Positions 1 to 11,486 of a stretch of DNA of 64,000 nucleotides are shown piece after piece. Made by a program: the position numbers and the translations under genes. The notes below the pieces were generated by a model. It saw nothing but the letters and a program-made list of their open reading frames with translations. It did no database searches and was not told the DNA's origin. The DNA is from Linaria vulgaris (Eukaryota > Streptophyta > Magnoliopsida > Lamiales > Plantaginaceae). Numbering within the stretch: the stretch's first letter is position 1; each line of letters starts with the position of its first letter. The stretch covers positions 120,038,286 through 120,102,285 of the forward strand of contig OX415249.1 of NCBI GenBank assembly GCA_948329865.1, in the 5' to 3' direction.

Positions 1-69
1 ACAATTGATTTTTCCGGCAACATATGTCACACCAAACTTCACCATATTCATAACCTTGCTTGTTGACAT
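1..69 (-). CDS. Partial copia gag N-terminus (cut by window edge)
   Basis: An ATG at 69-67 opens 23 codons that run off the left edge. The translation begins MSTSKVMNM, followed by a KF...TY...GKI pattern like the start of plant Ty1/copia gag proteins, where a lysine-phenylalanine-glycine-threonine segment precedes a WK motif. It lies about 230 nt downstream of a PBS and LTR in the same orientation, as expected for gag. The usual tryptophan is missing, so it may be degenerate. The fragment is too short for certainty. Confidence 0.3.
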   Translation of the reverse strand, partial: MSTSKVMNMVKFGVTYVAGKINC

Positions 70-290
70 TGCACCAGTGAGTTTGTGAATTTTTCAGTAA
101 ATCGGAATAGTACAAAGTAAACCCTCGTAAAGAGATAGCTCGTCTTTTTTTATTGGGTTTCAAGGTTCCCAGGTAATTGATGGAGTCATAGTGGTTCCGC
201 TAAATAACCAATTACTTTTGTACATAATTGCCTTTACAATATATATTCACACTACACCACACCACAACTCCACGTCCAACAGAACCCGGG

Positions 291-301
291 ATCTGATACC
301 A
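291..301 (-). other. Primer-binding site of a copia element
   Basis: On the minus strand this reads TGGTATCAGAT, matching the plant initiator-Met-tRNA primer-binding site (TGGTATCAGAGC) except at its end. It lies four bases beyond the CA end of the LTR at 306-780, as in Ty1/copia elements. Confidence 0.6.
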
Positions 302-305
302 CAGT

Positions 306-780
306 TGGGTTTTTGAACCGCCTCAAATATCGCCTTCAGGATTTGTCCAGGAAGTAAATACAAAGCGACACGAATAAAACATCGACGATTAGTAACAACA
401 CAAGAATTTAACGGGAAAAATCCAAAATCGTAGAAAAATCACAGGGATCCGAGCAAAATCTACTGTGTAGAAAATTTGTACAACTACATAATTTTCACTC
501 ACCCAACGATCATGTTAAGCTCTCTTACTCTCGACATTCCTTAACTTACACCTTGCACCCGTAAATTTAATATACTACATATAACTAGGGAATATAATAT
601 AAGAGAGTACATTTTTAGGAATGATTCACAATAGCAATTTTGATTGCTATTTATAGGCGCAAGGGGAGGCTCGACCTCCTCCCATTCAAATCCAACTCCA
701 AACCACTTCACAGTTAAAGTGGTTAATTGTAGAAGTCACCCACCTATTAGTGAGGTGGGTCACACCACATGGTTATAACA
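306..780 (-). repeat. 5' LTR of a minus-strand copia retrotransposon
   Basis: Read on the minus strand, the block starts TGTTATAACC at 780 and ends CCCA at 306, just before the primer-binding site, so it has TG...CA ends and is 475 nt long. A clear TATA box (TATAAATA, about 648-656) would start transcription leftward. The matching 3' LTR and the target-site duplication are outside the window, so the right end is inferred from the TG. Confidence 0.5.
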
Positions 781-1394
781 GTTTTTAAATTTCAAAAGCT
801 TCTTATTCGTAATATTCTTTCCTTATAACCAATCACAACTCTGATCCGTCACTACTTGTTCTGCAGCCCGCGATAAGTAGGCCAGGTATAATTTATCTTG
901 CAACATAGAGTAGCCCTATGGGCAAAGTTTATGAACGGAAATATTGAGAGAGTGCCAGAGTGGTGTCAAACAGTTATTTTTTAAGAAATAGGAAATATTG
1001 TGATTTGGGAATGTCTAGTAAGGTCAAGAACTGATGATGTGAATAATCAGGATTCAGGGCAATATGGGAAAATGGATAAATGAGAGTCCTTCTTTGTCAA
1101 ACCAAACCTAAGAGGCTAAGACTAATTAGAAATATGCACAATTGTTGTGGTATTTTTTTAAATAAAAACCAAACGTTATATTAAAAATATGTTAACAGAT
1201 TAATATAAGCCTCATAACATAACTATAACTTTTTTTGGGGCAAGCAAACATGCTCTTAGATACATAGAGCTCGTTTTGGATGGATGCCTTCACTTACAAT
1301 GCGGTCAATTTTTAATGTGTGTATTAATAAATAGAGATAGTTTATTAGTCGCATGTTTGCTTTGTAAATTGAAAGCCCTTTAATTTTGTTAATC
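781..1394. other. Intergenic, no gene seen
   Basis: AT-rich sequence with stops in all frames. No coding potential, repeat or RNA gene was recognised. Confidence 0.5.
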
Positions 1395-1399
1395 AGGCA

Positions 1400-1632
1400 T
1401 TATCTCACGTTTGGTTCGTGATATTAATCAAAAATGTAATTGAAGGAGGCTAAATGAGCTCAAGATAATTAATCTTAGAAGGTGGAGATATGATTAGTTA
1501 TCCCAAGATAAGTACAAAATATCCCACTTATCACGGGCTCTCGTTATTAATCAGCATGCAATCCAAATGTGAGATTCAGCATTGTAAAATTATTTATCAT
1601 GGCTTATAGGGAGAACCAAACGCCGTCTAAGA
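1400..1632. mobile_element. Possible short inverted-repeat element (Tourist-like)
   Basis: CACGTTTGGTTCGTG near 1408 is matched in inverted form by GAACCAAACGCC near 1614-1625. The cores share CGTTTGGTTC. The length (about 230 nt) and ends resemble miniature PIF/Harbinger elements, but the flanking trinucleotides (TTA and TAA) do not form a direct duplication, so this is tentative. Confidence 0.3.
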
Positions 1633-1899
1633 TAAAGTTGTTGGCTTGTTATAGTTTATACCCTTGCTAGATGGAGTCGAGGCAGGGCATTTCCTGGGCC
1701 TCAGATTGATATTCTTGTGTTCCAACCAGATTGGACCGAGTTAAATAAATTTTTCTGGTCCGTTTTCAGGTTTTTCTCTGCACACATGATATAAATAGGT
1801 AAAATAAAACTAACTATCAAATACATTTGATATGTATTGCAAACAATTTTATTCACATGTCTGTAGTTTTGACTCCAATAAATAAATAAATACACAACC

Positions 1900-2290
1900 G
1901 TAAGTTTTGACTCCAATATGTTGAACCCGAAAAAAAAAAAAGGAGAAGAGCGAGAGGGGCAGTCGCAGGAAAATAAATGAAAAAAAGAAAAAAAAAAGGG
2001 CAATTGGGTGAGGCATCAACAATTGTGGGTTTTTTGCTACCTATTAAGTCTCTATTTTGTTGCATCTAATTAACAAAAAGAAAAAGAAAAGAAAAGGGGG
2101 TCGCACACGCAGGTTTTGACTCCAATATGTTGAAACTTGAAACCAAGAAAAAAAAAAGAGAAAAAAAGGCGAAGAGCGAGTGAGGCAGACACAAGATAAT
2201 ATATGAGAAAAAAATAAAGGATAAAACAGAGAGACATAAACAATCGTGGGGATAAATTATTTGTGCAACCGTATTTTGCTGACGTGGTGC
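1900..2290. repeat. Imperfect tandem duplication, about 208 nt
   Basis: TTTTGACTCCAATATGTTGAA occurs near 1904 and 2114. Each copy is followed by an A-rich tract, then GAAGAGCGAG, and ends in a CAA(T/C)CGTGGG-like or CAATTGTGGG block. A further partial copy (TTTTGACTCCAATAAA) lies near 1868. Pyrimidine-rich open frames on the minus strand here are low-complexity and not credible genes. Confidence 0.6.
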
Positions 2291-3597
2291 TACCAATACA
2301 CGGTGGGATGAAGGTGATAAAGGTGGTTACCGAAAAAACAATTAGTTGCGTTTGCGAAAAAACGATTTCAATTTAGTATTTATGAGACATTGCTCGTGCA
2401 TAGGAAATTCGTGAAGTTTCGTGACAAGAAGTTGCAAAGTTTGACCCTGGAATTGAAGTACGAAAGGCAGAAAAAAAAATGAATGATTAATAACTATTTT
2501 GACGCAATTTCAAAACACATAAAGTTTCGGAGCAAAGAAAATAAAAAATTCAATATTAAAATTAAAATAAAATAAAGACAAAAAAGAAAAATATGAGTAT
2601 TTCAGAATTTCGCAACACTATTCTCTGATCATATATGATATTCATTGCTGAGAGCACTAATAAAAATGGAAATTACTTACGCGGACCAGATCCATAGACA
2701 AAGTTATAGACCGTGTGGTCCGCATTTTTTCACCTCATCTTAAAAAAAAAAAAAAAACCAAACTTTAAATCTCAGTTACTAATTTCATCGGAACACGAAA
2801 AGTCCTTCAGTTGCTTGTATTGCTCCAAAACCCACCATTATCACTGTTCATCTACTATTATATGTTCATTACTCAAAACAAAAATCTGCTAAACAACTAA
2901 CTGGAAGCAATTTATGAAGAAAAAAAAAATCTTAATTTTCCTATAACAAGAAGTGATCCATCTTTAGTGCAATGTTTTCTAAATTTATATTCTCAAATTG
3001 CAAGCAAATGTCTGGATTCATTTTTTCTTTTCTAAGTTTGAATAAAGATGTTTGTCTGGAACTCTGGATTCTAAGAACGGTGATTGAGATTGATTAATCA
3101 CGTATTATCCATGGAAATCCAGTAATCAAGAAACTATAGTCCCAATCTCTCCATAGCCGTGTAGAAGAATCTGGGGAGAAATTATTCAATGTAAAGGAGT
3201 AATTGAAATACAACCCCAAATCAATAAAACTCCACGTAATACTATACTGATCACAAACAGAACATGATTCTCAACATATAGATATGGACATGGAGCTTTG
3301 ACGATTGATTTACAATCCTGACACCAAATTTTGCAAATTCGTTATCAGGGGCACTGACTGTGGTGTGCCGTGTGTGAAGGATTTTAGGTCGATTGAAATA
3401 ATAAGAATAATAATAATAATAATAACAACCAAAACATGGATACACAATTTTCTCGTTTCTGATGGGTTTGTTTGGTTGGAGAAGAACATAGGTACCGTAC
3501 TGTGTTGGTGTTGTTTATAGTTAAAGCTATTTTCAATTTATTTTATTCAAAAGATGAGTTGGCAAAATGCTGACCACAAGGTCCATCACTTTGTTGT

Positions 3598-5194
3598 CGG
3601 TAATTTTTCAAAGTTAGTCCTCTATAGTAACCACCTTTCAAAATTAGTCCTTTATAGTGCCTCGGGCCGTTTTTGGTCCTCTAAAGTAACAAGAGTTTCA
3701 ATTTTGGTCCTCCAACCAAAATTCTGATTCAATTTGGGGATTTTTCCCCCTGAAAATGCACATGTAATTGCACATACGCCCCCAAAATCTTTTAAACAAT
3801 CTCATTGACTCCAAATCCAAATTATTTATTTTCATTGCTTCTCAAATGCTTCACATAATTACATTCACACCCAATTTTCTTTTTTAAATAAGATAAATAT
3901 TTTCTTAAATTTATAATAAATATAGTTTTTTAAATTTTAAAATAATAAATTTTTAAAATAAATCTTAAAAGAAAAAAAAAAACCACCCACGCTGCCCCCC
4001 ACACCCCCCTGCTCCGCCACACCCCCTACCCCCGCCACACCCGTACCCCGCCCCCCGACCCACCCCGACCCCACCCCTACCCTCGCCCACACGCACCACC
4101 ACCGCGATTTGCAGTGGTGGTGGCGTCAAATTGAAGCCACCGCCACCAAAAATCGCGGTTGCGTGGTGAGGGGGGAGGGGCCGGAGGGTTTGGGGTTGGG
4201 GAGGTGGGGGCGGGGTAGGGGTGTTGTCGGGGAGGGGCGGGGTAGGGGTGGGTCGGGGAGGGGCGGGGTAGGGGTGGGGTCGGGGAGGGGCGGGGTAATC
4301 GGGGTGGGTCGGGGAGGGTGGGGGCGGGGTAGGGGAGGGGCGGGGTAGGGGTGGTCGGGGAGGTTGGGGGGGGGGTGGGGTGGGATGGGGAAGATGACTT
4401 TTATTTTTTATTTTTTTGTTATAAAAAATTATATAAGATATACTTTTATATCTTATAAAAATTTTGTTATTGTTATCTTATAAAAAAATTGTTATCTTAT
4501 ATAAAATATTATATAAGATATACTTTTATATCTTTTATAAAAAATTATATAAGATATAAGATGACTTTTACTTTTTATTTTTTTTGTTATAAAAAATTAT
4601 ATAAGATATACTTTTATATCTTATAAAAATTTTGTTATTGTTATCGTATAAAAAAATTGTTATCATATATAAAAAATTATATAAGATATAAGATGACTTT
4701 TATTTTTTATTTTTTTTTTGTTATAAAAAATTGTTATTATTTTTAATATATAAAGATATACTTTTTATATATATTTATATATGTTAAGGAATTAAATTTG
4801 TTATTGTTTTTATTGTTATGTTAAGGAATTTATAAGGTAACTTTAGTATTAAGTTGAGGTTAATAAAGATTTATATAAAATTATAAAATATAACCTAAAT
4901 TAGTTGAATTGATAAAGTTTTAGGGCATAACTGTAATATTTCAAATTATTTTTGTAGTATTAAAGGAATTTATAATTGTAAATATACACATTTTAATATT
5001 TTGGGGTGTAAGTGTGATTACACAAAAATATTTTGGAGGAAAAATTAAAAAATCCTCAAATTGAACCAGAATTTTGGTCGGAGGACCAAAATTGAAACTC
5101 TTGTTACTTTAGAGGACCAAAAACGGCCCGAGGCACTATAAAGGACTAATTTTGAAAAGTGGTTACTATAGAGGACCAACTTTGAAAAATTCCC
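3598..5194. mobile_element. Mutator-type fold-back element (inner), perfect 9-bp TSD
   Basis: A perfect duplication CTTTGTTGT flanks it (3589-3597 and 5195-5203). Terminal inverted repeats begin (C)GGTAATTTTTC / GGGAATTTTTC and extend well over 100 nt, including AAGTTAGTCCTCTATAGTAA. The centre near 4127 is a GC-rich palindrome with a C-rich left half and G-rich right half. The right arm holds three tandem copies (about 4388-4740) of an AT block built on ATAAGATATACTTTTAT. No coding sequence; the reading frame at 4109-4348 is a G-rich artefact. Confidence 0.85.
4160..4385 (+). repeat. G-rich tandem repeat, G-quadruplex candidate
   Basis: Repeated runs of GGGG separated by short loops, built on units like GGGGAGGGGCGGGGTAGGGG, fill this stretch. 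Many non-overlapping four-tract quadruplex motifs are possible on the plus strand. It forms the right side of the GC core of the inner fold-back element. Confidence 0.75.
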
Positions 5195-5242
5195 CTTTGT
5201 TGTCTATGGACCTGATCCGCGTAAGTATTTTCCAGTAAAAAT

Positions 5243-6314
5243 GATAAGGTCAATTGGGGTCACTAGGTTCTCGTCAATTGACCATTGTCAAAGTAAAGCA
5301 TTAGTACAATCCATTATCAATCTGGCTTGGGTATACAAATATGTGGCATAAATTAGAAACTTGTTGTAGTTGATCACTTTAATTAGCTTAATTAGGCCAA
5401 CTGATGTTCATTATACTTTTGAATCCAGTAACTTATTTAGTTAAAGAGAATTGATTTTAGAAAAAAAAATGATTAGTAGCTAAATTGTGTTACGCATTTT
5501 CTCAAAAACTCGAGCCATTACAGAGACAGAAAAATTAGTAACTAGCTCATAGAAGGAATGAAATTAAAGGCTTCAATCTCTACCAGAATATCAGATTTAA
5601 CCCAAAATGTGTAACCGGCTTCGAATTTGCCAACCTAAAGAAACTAAATGTATTATTGATATCGCAAGTGAGGAAGTGTGTAAAAAAGTATGTCAGAAAA
5701 ACATAGTCCCTCTTTGGTTAGGTTTTTGGGTAGTTTTTTAGAAAAATCTAGAAAAGTTGGAATTTTTAGAAAAATATATTGTTCACGCGTAACTCGTTTG
5801 TTTTCACTTCGTGAAGCATGCAACAATGATTTTATATCGTAAAATGCATTTGGCCACAATTTTTCAATAAGTAGGCTTCACTTTCGCCTATGTAATTTAT
5901 AGAGAATTTGAATTTAGTGTAGCATTGGGTGGTCGAGAGTTGTAAATGCTTGAATGGAGACCCAACGGCCATCTACACGTACAATATAATTATATAACTT
6001 ATATTTAGTTTAATGTATCCAAAGTATGATTGGATTACATTAGAAAGTAGATGGGATACATTTTTATTTGTATAATGCGGTGAGACAAGAAGGCAATGGT
6101 TGGCCCAAAAAGGCCTAAAAATCGGAATCGAGAGACATAAAAAATGATGGGGTATATAATATAATGCCCAAAATGCTAAGCGGACCCAAAGGAATATAAC
6201 CCTATAGTTAGTGAATGTTAGGCGATTTAAATCTACACAAATCATCAGCAAAATAATGTACATCACCACGATGTATATAGAAATCAATGGTGCACTCTAC
6301 TATATCATTAACAT
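5243..6314. other. Intergenic, no gene seen
   Basis: AT-rich. The minus-strand frame at 5973-6287 is hydrophobic low-complexity translation with no recognisable family. Nothing else noted. Confidence 0.45.
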
Positions 6315-6542
6315 TTAAGGCCGTCCAACAAATAATATAATCATCAGCATGATTAACACAAATCCTAAAAACTTGCAAGCAAGACGAGCTCCACGAACAC
6401 TCATTTTCAACTTATTGTTCTGTATCTTAAGTTGCTGGGCTTTCTCAATCCACATATCCCTTTCGACAACAAGTTTAATTTCACTAGTATCTCTTTTACG
6501 CGTATAACCTTCATCGATCAAAACTCCCCTTTTCCCCATCAC
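6315..6542 (-). pseudogene. Coiled-coil plus membrane-anchor tail, probable C-terminus of the GRF gene
   Basis: This 75-residue frame overlaps the end of the GRF gene in a different frame. It encodes a charged helical segment (ERDMWIEKAQQL...NNKLK) followed by a hydrophobic stretch (FLGFVLIMLMIILFV) at the very end, a tail-anchor arrangement common in plant GRF zinc-finger proteins. I infer it was the original C-terminus, disconnected by a small indel. An alternative splice join was not excluded. Confidence 0.45.
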
Positions 6543-6916
6543 AAATGAATCCTTGGCTCACATTAGTTCGTTGTCCTCGTTGATACACATTTAATTTACT
6601 CAACCAACCGAGGATCATCCTCTTAGATTGTTCATACATTTTAGGGTCAAACAATTCAAAAAACCCACAATCACCTGGACCCTATGTAGATAAAAGAGGG
6701 TTATGCATGGAAACTATAATTACGAAATGTAATCAATTATTAACTATGAAATTGACCAATTACCTTGTAATAGTGACATCGAAAATATGATCTACGGGGA
6801 TTATCATTCTTCCAGTAAGTAGCAAGTTCTGAAATAACTCCATCGTCACAATTAAATACGGGGATACGCTGGCTAAACCTCATTACACTATCTGTTGAAC
6901 TAGATGCTCTCGACAT
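6511..6916 (-). CDS. GRF-type zinc-finger protein, two exons
   Basis: Exon 1 (6916-6764) starts ATG TCG AGA and ends AAG|GTAATT. Exon 2 (6681-6511) follows ATAG|GGTCCA. Both junctions are phase 0, and the product is 107 residues. Visible features are a Cys in VFNCDDG, the tract WKNDNPRRSYF with a following Cys, and CGFF.LFD. This is the spacing of the GRF zinc finger (Cys ... N-P-x-R-x-F/Y-x-x-C ... C-x-F-F-x-W/F-x-D), a putative nucleic-acid-binding module found in plant orphan proteins and in some nucleases. GRF proteins of this class usually continue into a coiled coil and a membrane anchor, which here lie in another frame (6315-6542), suggesting a frameshift near the GGGGAAAAGGGG run at 6525-6536. 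Confidence 0.6.
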
Positions 6917-7026
6917 TGCATAAAATTTGACATAAAATGCCTAAAATTATTCAATTTGATTTTTCGACAATACTTTGCTATATGAATTTAATTAATTTTT
7001 TCATAAGGACTTAACACAACACACAC

Positions 7027-7032
<6 letters not shown>

Positions 7033-7074
<42 letters not shown>
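7033..7074. repeat. (AT)n microsatellite
   Basis: About 21 uninterrupted AT dinucleotides. Confidence 0.95.
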
Positions 7075-7080
<6 letters not shown>

Positions 7081-7517
7081 ATAATATGCGATATATAAAA
7101 AAACAAATAATATGGCATGTTGACCTAATTTGAAATTTAAATTTTGATTACTGGGAAAATAGTTATCCCAAAATTTCAAACGGTGGGAAATTCAAATTAT
7201 GATTTCAGTGTTTGGTACAAATTTAAAAATATTCAGACCATTCAAATATTTGAACCGGGCTAACGTGTACTATTTATAATTTAATGTAATGAAAAAAGAG
7301 TGAAAGGTCCACACCTATATTGGAGCATATACATTTGCCTTGATATGTATGCTTCTTTGTCACTTGATTCAACATTAAAAAGCACTGGCCGATCTTATCC
7401 ATGCCACTCTCAAGTACGACGTTGCACATATGAGTTTATATATGGTTTATTTTGTATTTTTGCATCTACAAGTTGAACCGCATGACACAAAGTACAATAC
7501 TTAATTTTGATTCATAG

Positions 7518-8126
7518 GTGTCTTGTGAACATGGTCCCTCAAATCATACTTTCGAGTACACCAAATTTTGGGTAGAAGAATCAGAGGCTCACCTAGCATA
7601 TGCAATTCACGAATTCTCCGAACCACATATTGAATTAACCCATGTTTTATTGAAAAAGCTTGTAAACCAATGTAGCGTTTTCATGTCCACTTGGTCAACT
7701 CAACAAATTATTCCTGACATGATACGTTCCAGACTCTCGACTATTCGAAATAAATTTTTTATATTCAGGCGTTTCCTAGCCATTCTTGGAGTAATATTTG
7801 ATCCATGCAATGAGCGTGTTAGGTTAATAGAAGCTTATGATAGCCACAAGAAAGAAGTACGTATAATATGTTCTTACAATACGTTGTATGAAACATTTCA
7901 TACTTAAATGATGCAATGCAATAATTGATCATTCTTTTTATTGTAGGAATCATTGCTCGAGTACAATTTTGGTCGCTTTGGTTTGCCCAACTATTTTATA
8001 TATGATTACTTCTTCAATGTGAAGTGCACCCCGATGTTGAGATATGAAGAAAGTGCATCATGTTCTATTCCCTATGAAGTATCAGAATGCACGTTCGAGA
8101 CTTTTCATGTTAGCAGGATTCAATAA
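7518..8126 (+). CDS. Two terminal exons of an unrecognised protein
   Basis: Exon A (7518-7856) follows a plausible acceptor (TTCATAG|GTGTCT) and ends AAAGAA|GTACGT. Exon B (7947-8126) follows TATTGTAG|GAATCA and ends in TAA. The join is phase 0, giving at least 172 residues. No ATG is apparent at the 5' end, so a further upstream exon is likely. The protein is rich in aromatic and charged residues (KFWVEESEAH, DPCNERVRLIEAY, FGRFGLPNYFIYDYFF). I do not recognise a family. Lying between a GRF gene and a Myb/SANT gene, it may belong to a multi-ORF DNA transposon, but this is inference. Confidence 0.45.
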
Positions 8127-9229
8127 TTCGATAGTCATGACTTTCCGTTAATCATATTAGCTTGGTTAAGTGTGATTCGTATTATGTATTTTGATATCTG
8201 GTTACAACTTCTGGTTTTCAGACTTTTAATGTAGTGTCGTAGCTTTTGGGATGAAGTCCATATTTGAGAATTGGTTTTGAATGGCGTGGCAGTATCATCG
8301 ATGATATTTCGTTGAAGTGTTATATTAATCTGAATTTGCGTATGGGTTAGTGGTGCTATAACCCTTCCTTATTTTTGAAATAAATAAATATATAATGTAA
8401 CCAACATCGTGATTTATCTGTTGCTATATATACATTTATAGAATCTATAAAGTTTGGTATAAGATTTCATCAGAATCCTATCATATTATATACCAGTTTC
8501 ATCTCAACACCGATTAATCAACTAGAAAATGGCTAATGTATAGTAAATTACAACATCACCTATCATACGTATTTAGGACGGAATATAAACTAATCTGTTA
8601 ATTCAATTGGAAAGTAAACCCCATTGTAATGATACAATTTTCAAACGACCTTCATTTATTAAACCAAAAAAAATTATGCATACTATTTTATTGTTGAATT
8701 TGATAAGTCTAGTTTAGATATCTACACGTATTTTAACATACAACGCTATAATAAAAGATTTTTGATCTACTACGCAAGTGCCTTGTATCTCTTCATTATA
8801 GTTGATGAGATAACGTAAACTAGTCCTACTTAATGTAATATCTCAATTTATAGTTGCAACACCCTGCTAAAATTATCAATAGGTTGTACGTGACCTCTAA
8901 CGTGCCCCAGCAACATATATATCTCATTCACTATATTTTATTACATGTTGTGGCAATTCAAATCATAATTAATGCTTGATATCTACAAATCTAATCATAT
9001 CTATCTACTCTTAGTTGTAGAGAAAATGACGGGCTTTTTCTCCCGCCCAATTTAAAAAATACACTTTTGAGCACCAAACATTTTCTACATAAGCCAACGT
9101 TTGGCCAGTCCTCTTCTAACATTATTAATTACCATTTCCAAGCATTTATTGTATCTTGGTCTAGCATATTAAATTATCATGATTTCTTGTAGTGATAAGG
9201 TCATCAAAGCTACATTATAGTATAGTCTA
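8127..9229. other. Intergenic; possible CACTA end near 9187-9196
   Basis: No coding sequence seen. TTTCTTGTAGTG near 9187 is the inverted form of a CACTACAAGAAA transposon end, but no partner was found nearby. Confidence 0.4.
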
Positions 9230-9777
9230 CCATGGACTTTAGAGGTTGATACAACCTTCATCACCTTGTTGGCCCATAAATCACCATGGGACCATAACTC
9301 GCGTGATGAAGACATTACCGTATTATGCGAGTGTATTAATCAAATTAAAGACAAGCATGGGGTTAGTGTTACTATCACCAAATGCCATGTTCGAGTTGAG
9401 TCGTTGAAGCTTCGTCACGATGCATTTAAACTCATTAAGAACACTCCTCTTTCTACTATTGAACCAGTGACTTTTAGAGTAAATATAGGGTACCCAGATT
9501 TTGGTTGGGATTACATCTTTTCGGTACATTTATTACAACTCTATTTTTCAATTTTATTTTAAGGTTACCTTATCATGCAAAATGTGTTATAGTAAATGTC
9601 AACTAATGAGTTACCCCCTTACTTATGTACGTAGTTCTATATTTGCAGAAATATGAATGGGCCCACGTGTACGTAGAGGAAGGAGAGTTGGCATGGAATG
9701 AAATGCATGCTATTTTTGGACGAGATGGTCCTAGTGTTAAGTTTTTTGGGGCTCCCAATTCCGGATTCGGCAATTAA
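9230..9777 (+). CDS. Myb/SANT-like DNA-binding protein (Harbinger-type partner), two exons
   Basis: Exon 1 starts within WTLEVDTTFITLL and ends TTTTCG|GTACAT at 9523. Exon 2 (9649-9777) follows TTTGCAG|AAATAT, is in phase 0 and ends in TAA. The pattern W-T-x-E-x-D-x-x-F-I, a middle helix, G-[YF]-x-D-F-G-W-D and finally W-x-x-x-H-A-I-F-G fits the Myb/SANT-like domain (Pfam Myb_DNA-bind_3) found in plant PIF/Harbinger accessory proteins and their host relatives. No upstream ATG was identified and a frame continues out of phase after the stop (to 9961), so it is probably decayed. Confidence 0.5.
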
Positions 9778-10120
9778 ACTTGAGAAAGATTTGGTTCATG
9801 AAGGCAACTCATCTGTGGGTGACTCAATTTTTGGTAACAATATCCTTGTTGTACCCAAATCGGATCTTGCATTACCCCAGAGAATAAGCAAAAAAATTCC
9901 CTCCAACCATTCATTTGCCGAGTCAATAACCTTAATGTTTGTACGGAATATAATCACATGAAGAAACGAGTTTTTATTCAAAAGTGTTTGTTGCCCGAAG
10001 ATAAGGTAATAGTGATTCCTGACACACCTCCATCCACTAATAACCCCTCTAACCCAGGCGGATGTGTGGGAGTTTTTGATCCCATTGATATAGTCACACC
10101 TTAAATGCCTGGAAAATAAG

Positions 10121-10300
10121 AGAAAATTATTGTGAAGACCAAGTCCATACAAGTTACATGCACCATGTGGCTATTATTTAACGACAAATGTGCTTTTCAA
10201 AATATATTTGTTTTTTGGTTCAATAAATAAATAACAATGTGAAACAACAGCCATATTGTGCATGTAACTTGTATGGACTTGATCCACGCAATAGTTTTTC
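10121..10300. repeat. Long hairpin (inverted repeat), about 50-nt arms
   Basis: AAGTCCATACAAGTTACATG at 10141 pairs with its inverse at 10261-10280. The match extends inward to about 10172/10249 with two mismatches, and outward through AAAATTATTG / CAATAGTTTT. The loop is about 76 nt. It could be a miniature transposable element or a hairpin small-RNA source. Confidence 0.65.
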
Positions 10301-11063
10301 AAATGAAACTAGGCGTTGATCCCACCCTAATGTGGTCCTGGCTAATACTGGTCCCACTATTTTGTCTAAATGCTGGTATGCATTCATTTTGTAGTAACAC
10401 GTGGGAACAACTATTTTGTTGGTACTAAGTATATTTCGTAATATGTGAACTGGTTTGTCATGGTGTCTAACGTAGTGAACTATGGGGGTAATGTATGTAC
10501 TTTTGTGCGTATAATTAGCACATTTGTATATAGTTGTCCATTATCTAAAGTATCTGTTTTTGACGCGTGAGCGATGCATTTATTTATTAAAGTCACTCTT
10601 AGCCCTTGTGTGATTAACTATATTGCACATAAACACGCGCATTACTATCACACATATTTACGTGCAATTGGACACATTGGAATTGACATAATATCGGACC
10701 AACCAAATTATTTAAGTTATTTTCTATAATAACTCGCCACATGAGTACTCTAACTTACGAAATGTACTCAAACTCAATGCGCTAAATATGCCCAAAATAC
10801 GCATTTCAGTGCTTGTCATACCCCTTGATAATACGCATTACATGCAAACATAAAAATTTTAAATTAAGTGACAATGTGTAACGCATCTTGTCTATTGCAT
10901 TTACGAATTTTGGCCTCATACCTCATTCAAATTATCTACATCTTGGCATGCATCTTCTTCCTTCACTCGCGCATGCCTCATCTATATCATACGATCGAAT
11001 ATAATAAAATAGCATAATACTTAAGGATAAATTCTATAATTTAATCAACATAGCAAGATAATA
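10301..11063. other. Intergenic, no gene seen
   Basis: I looked here for the catalytic DDE part of the PIF-type transposase, which should follow on the minus strand, and found no recognisable segment. Confidence 0.4.
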
Positions 11064-11486
11064 TTACCTTGAAATATGGATGGAATCTTGCACGATCATG
11101 TATGTCTTTATGGTTATACTAGGATCATCCGGTTGTATAATGGGGACACTTAAATTCATTAGAGCACGTAGAACGCGATGCAAATTGCGATTAATGGTCT
11201 CGAATGAATGTTGAAAACGCTCGCAAGCGGTGCAATGCCTATGATTTAGACCAACTGTCCACATGAAAATACCGAGGGCTACAAGGGAAGTCACGCGACT
11301 CATGTACGTATATGATAGTCCATAGTTATCGGCCAGCGCATCTTGTAGGATATAGAAGGTACTTTTATTCATGCGCATGTTGTCGTAGGACCGATCATCT
11401 GTACCATGCAGCAATTCTAACACCCACTGATTACCTTGCAACACTGAGATTAGGAGCAATGACAAGATACAAGAACAGAAAATCAC
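11064..11486 (-). pseudogene. PIF/Harbinger transposase, N-terminal part
   Basis: The 140-residue frame shows the N-terminal pattern of plant PIF/Harbinger transposases: GNQWVLELLHG, then an R-M-x-x-x-x-F helix (NMRMNKSTFYIL), MWTVGLNHRH, the CERFQHSFETINR helix-turn-helix region, and LRALMNL. Just before the end, another frame gives RFHPYFK followed by a splice donor (AAG|GTAATA, exon end 11068). R-F-x-P-Y-F-K is the conserved lead-in to the DDE catalytic domain, so a small frameshift sits near 11090. The catalytic exon was not found. Confidence 0.7.

Larger units (their letters stand above)
2668..5233. mobile_element. Mutator-type fold-back element (outer), with 9-bp TSD
   Basis: The left end GGAAATTACTTACGCGGACC is matched, inverted, by the right end ...CGCGTAAGTATTTTCC. 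Nine-base flanks agree 8 of 9: AATAAAAAT (2659-2667) and AGTAAAAAT (5234-5242). Nine-base duplications are the hallmark of Mutator-like elements. The right arm is interrupted by another element at 3598-5194; without it this element is about 960 nt. No transposase ORF is visible, so it is non-autonomous. Confidence 0.75.

Noticed and set aside
1701..2296. Three minus-strand frames rich in Phe and Ser
   Set aside because: Translations of A-rich plus-strand tracts in a duplicated non-coding block.
4109..4348. Plus-strand open frame encoding a glycine/arginine-rich protein
   Set aside because: Produced by the G-rich tandem repeat in the core of a fold-back transposon; no start context or homology.
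9796..10152. 118-codon minus-strand frame
   Set aside because: Opposite the end of the Myb-like gene with no recognisable content; treated as a shadow.
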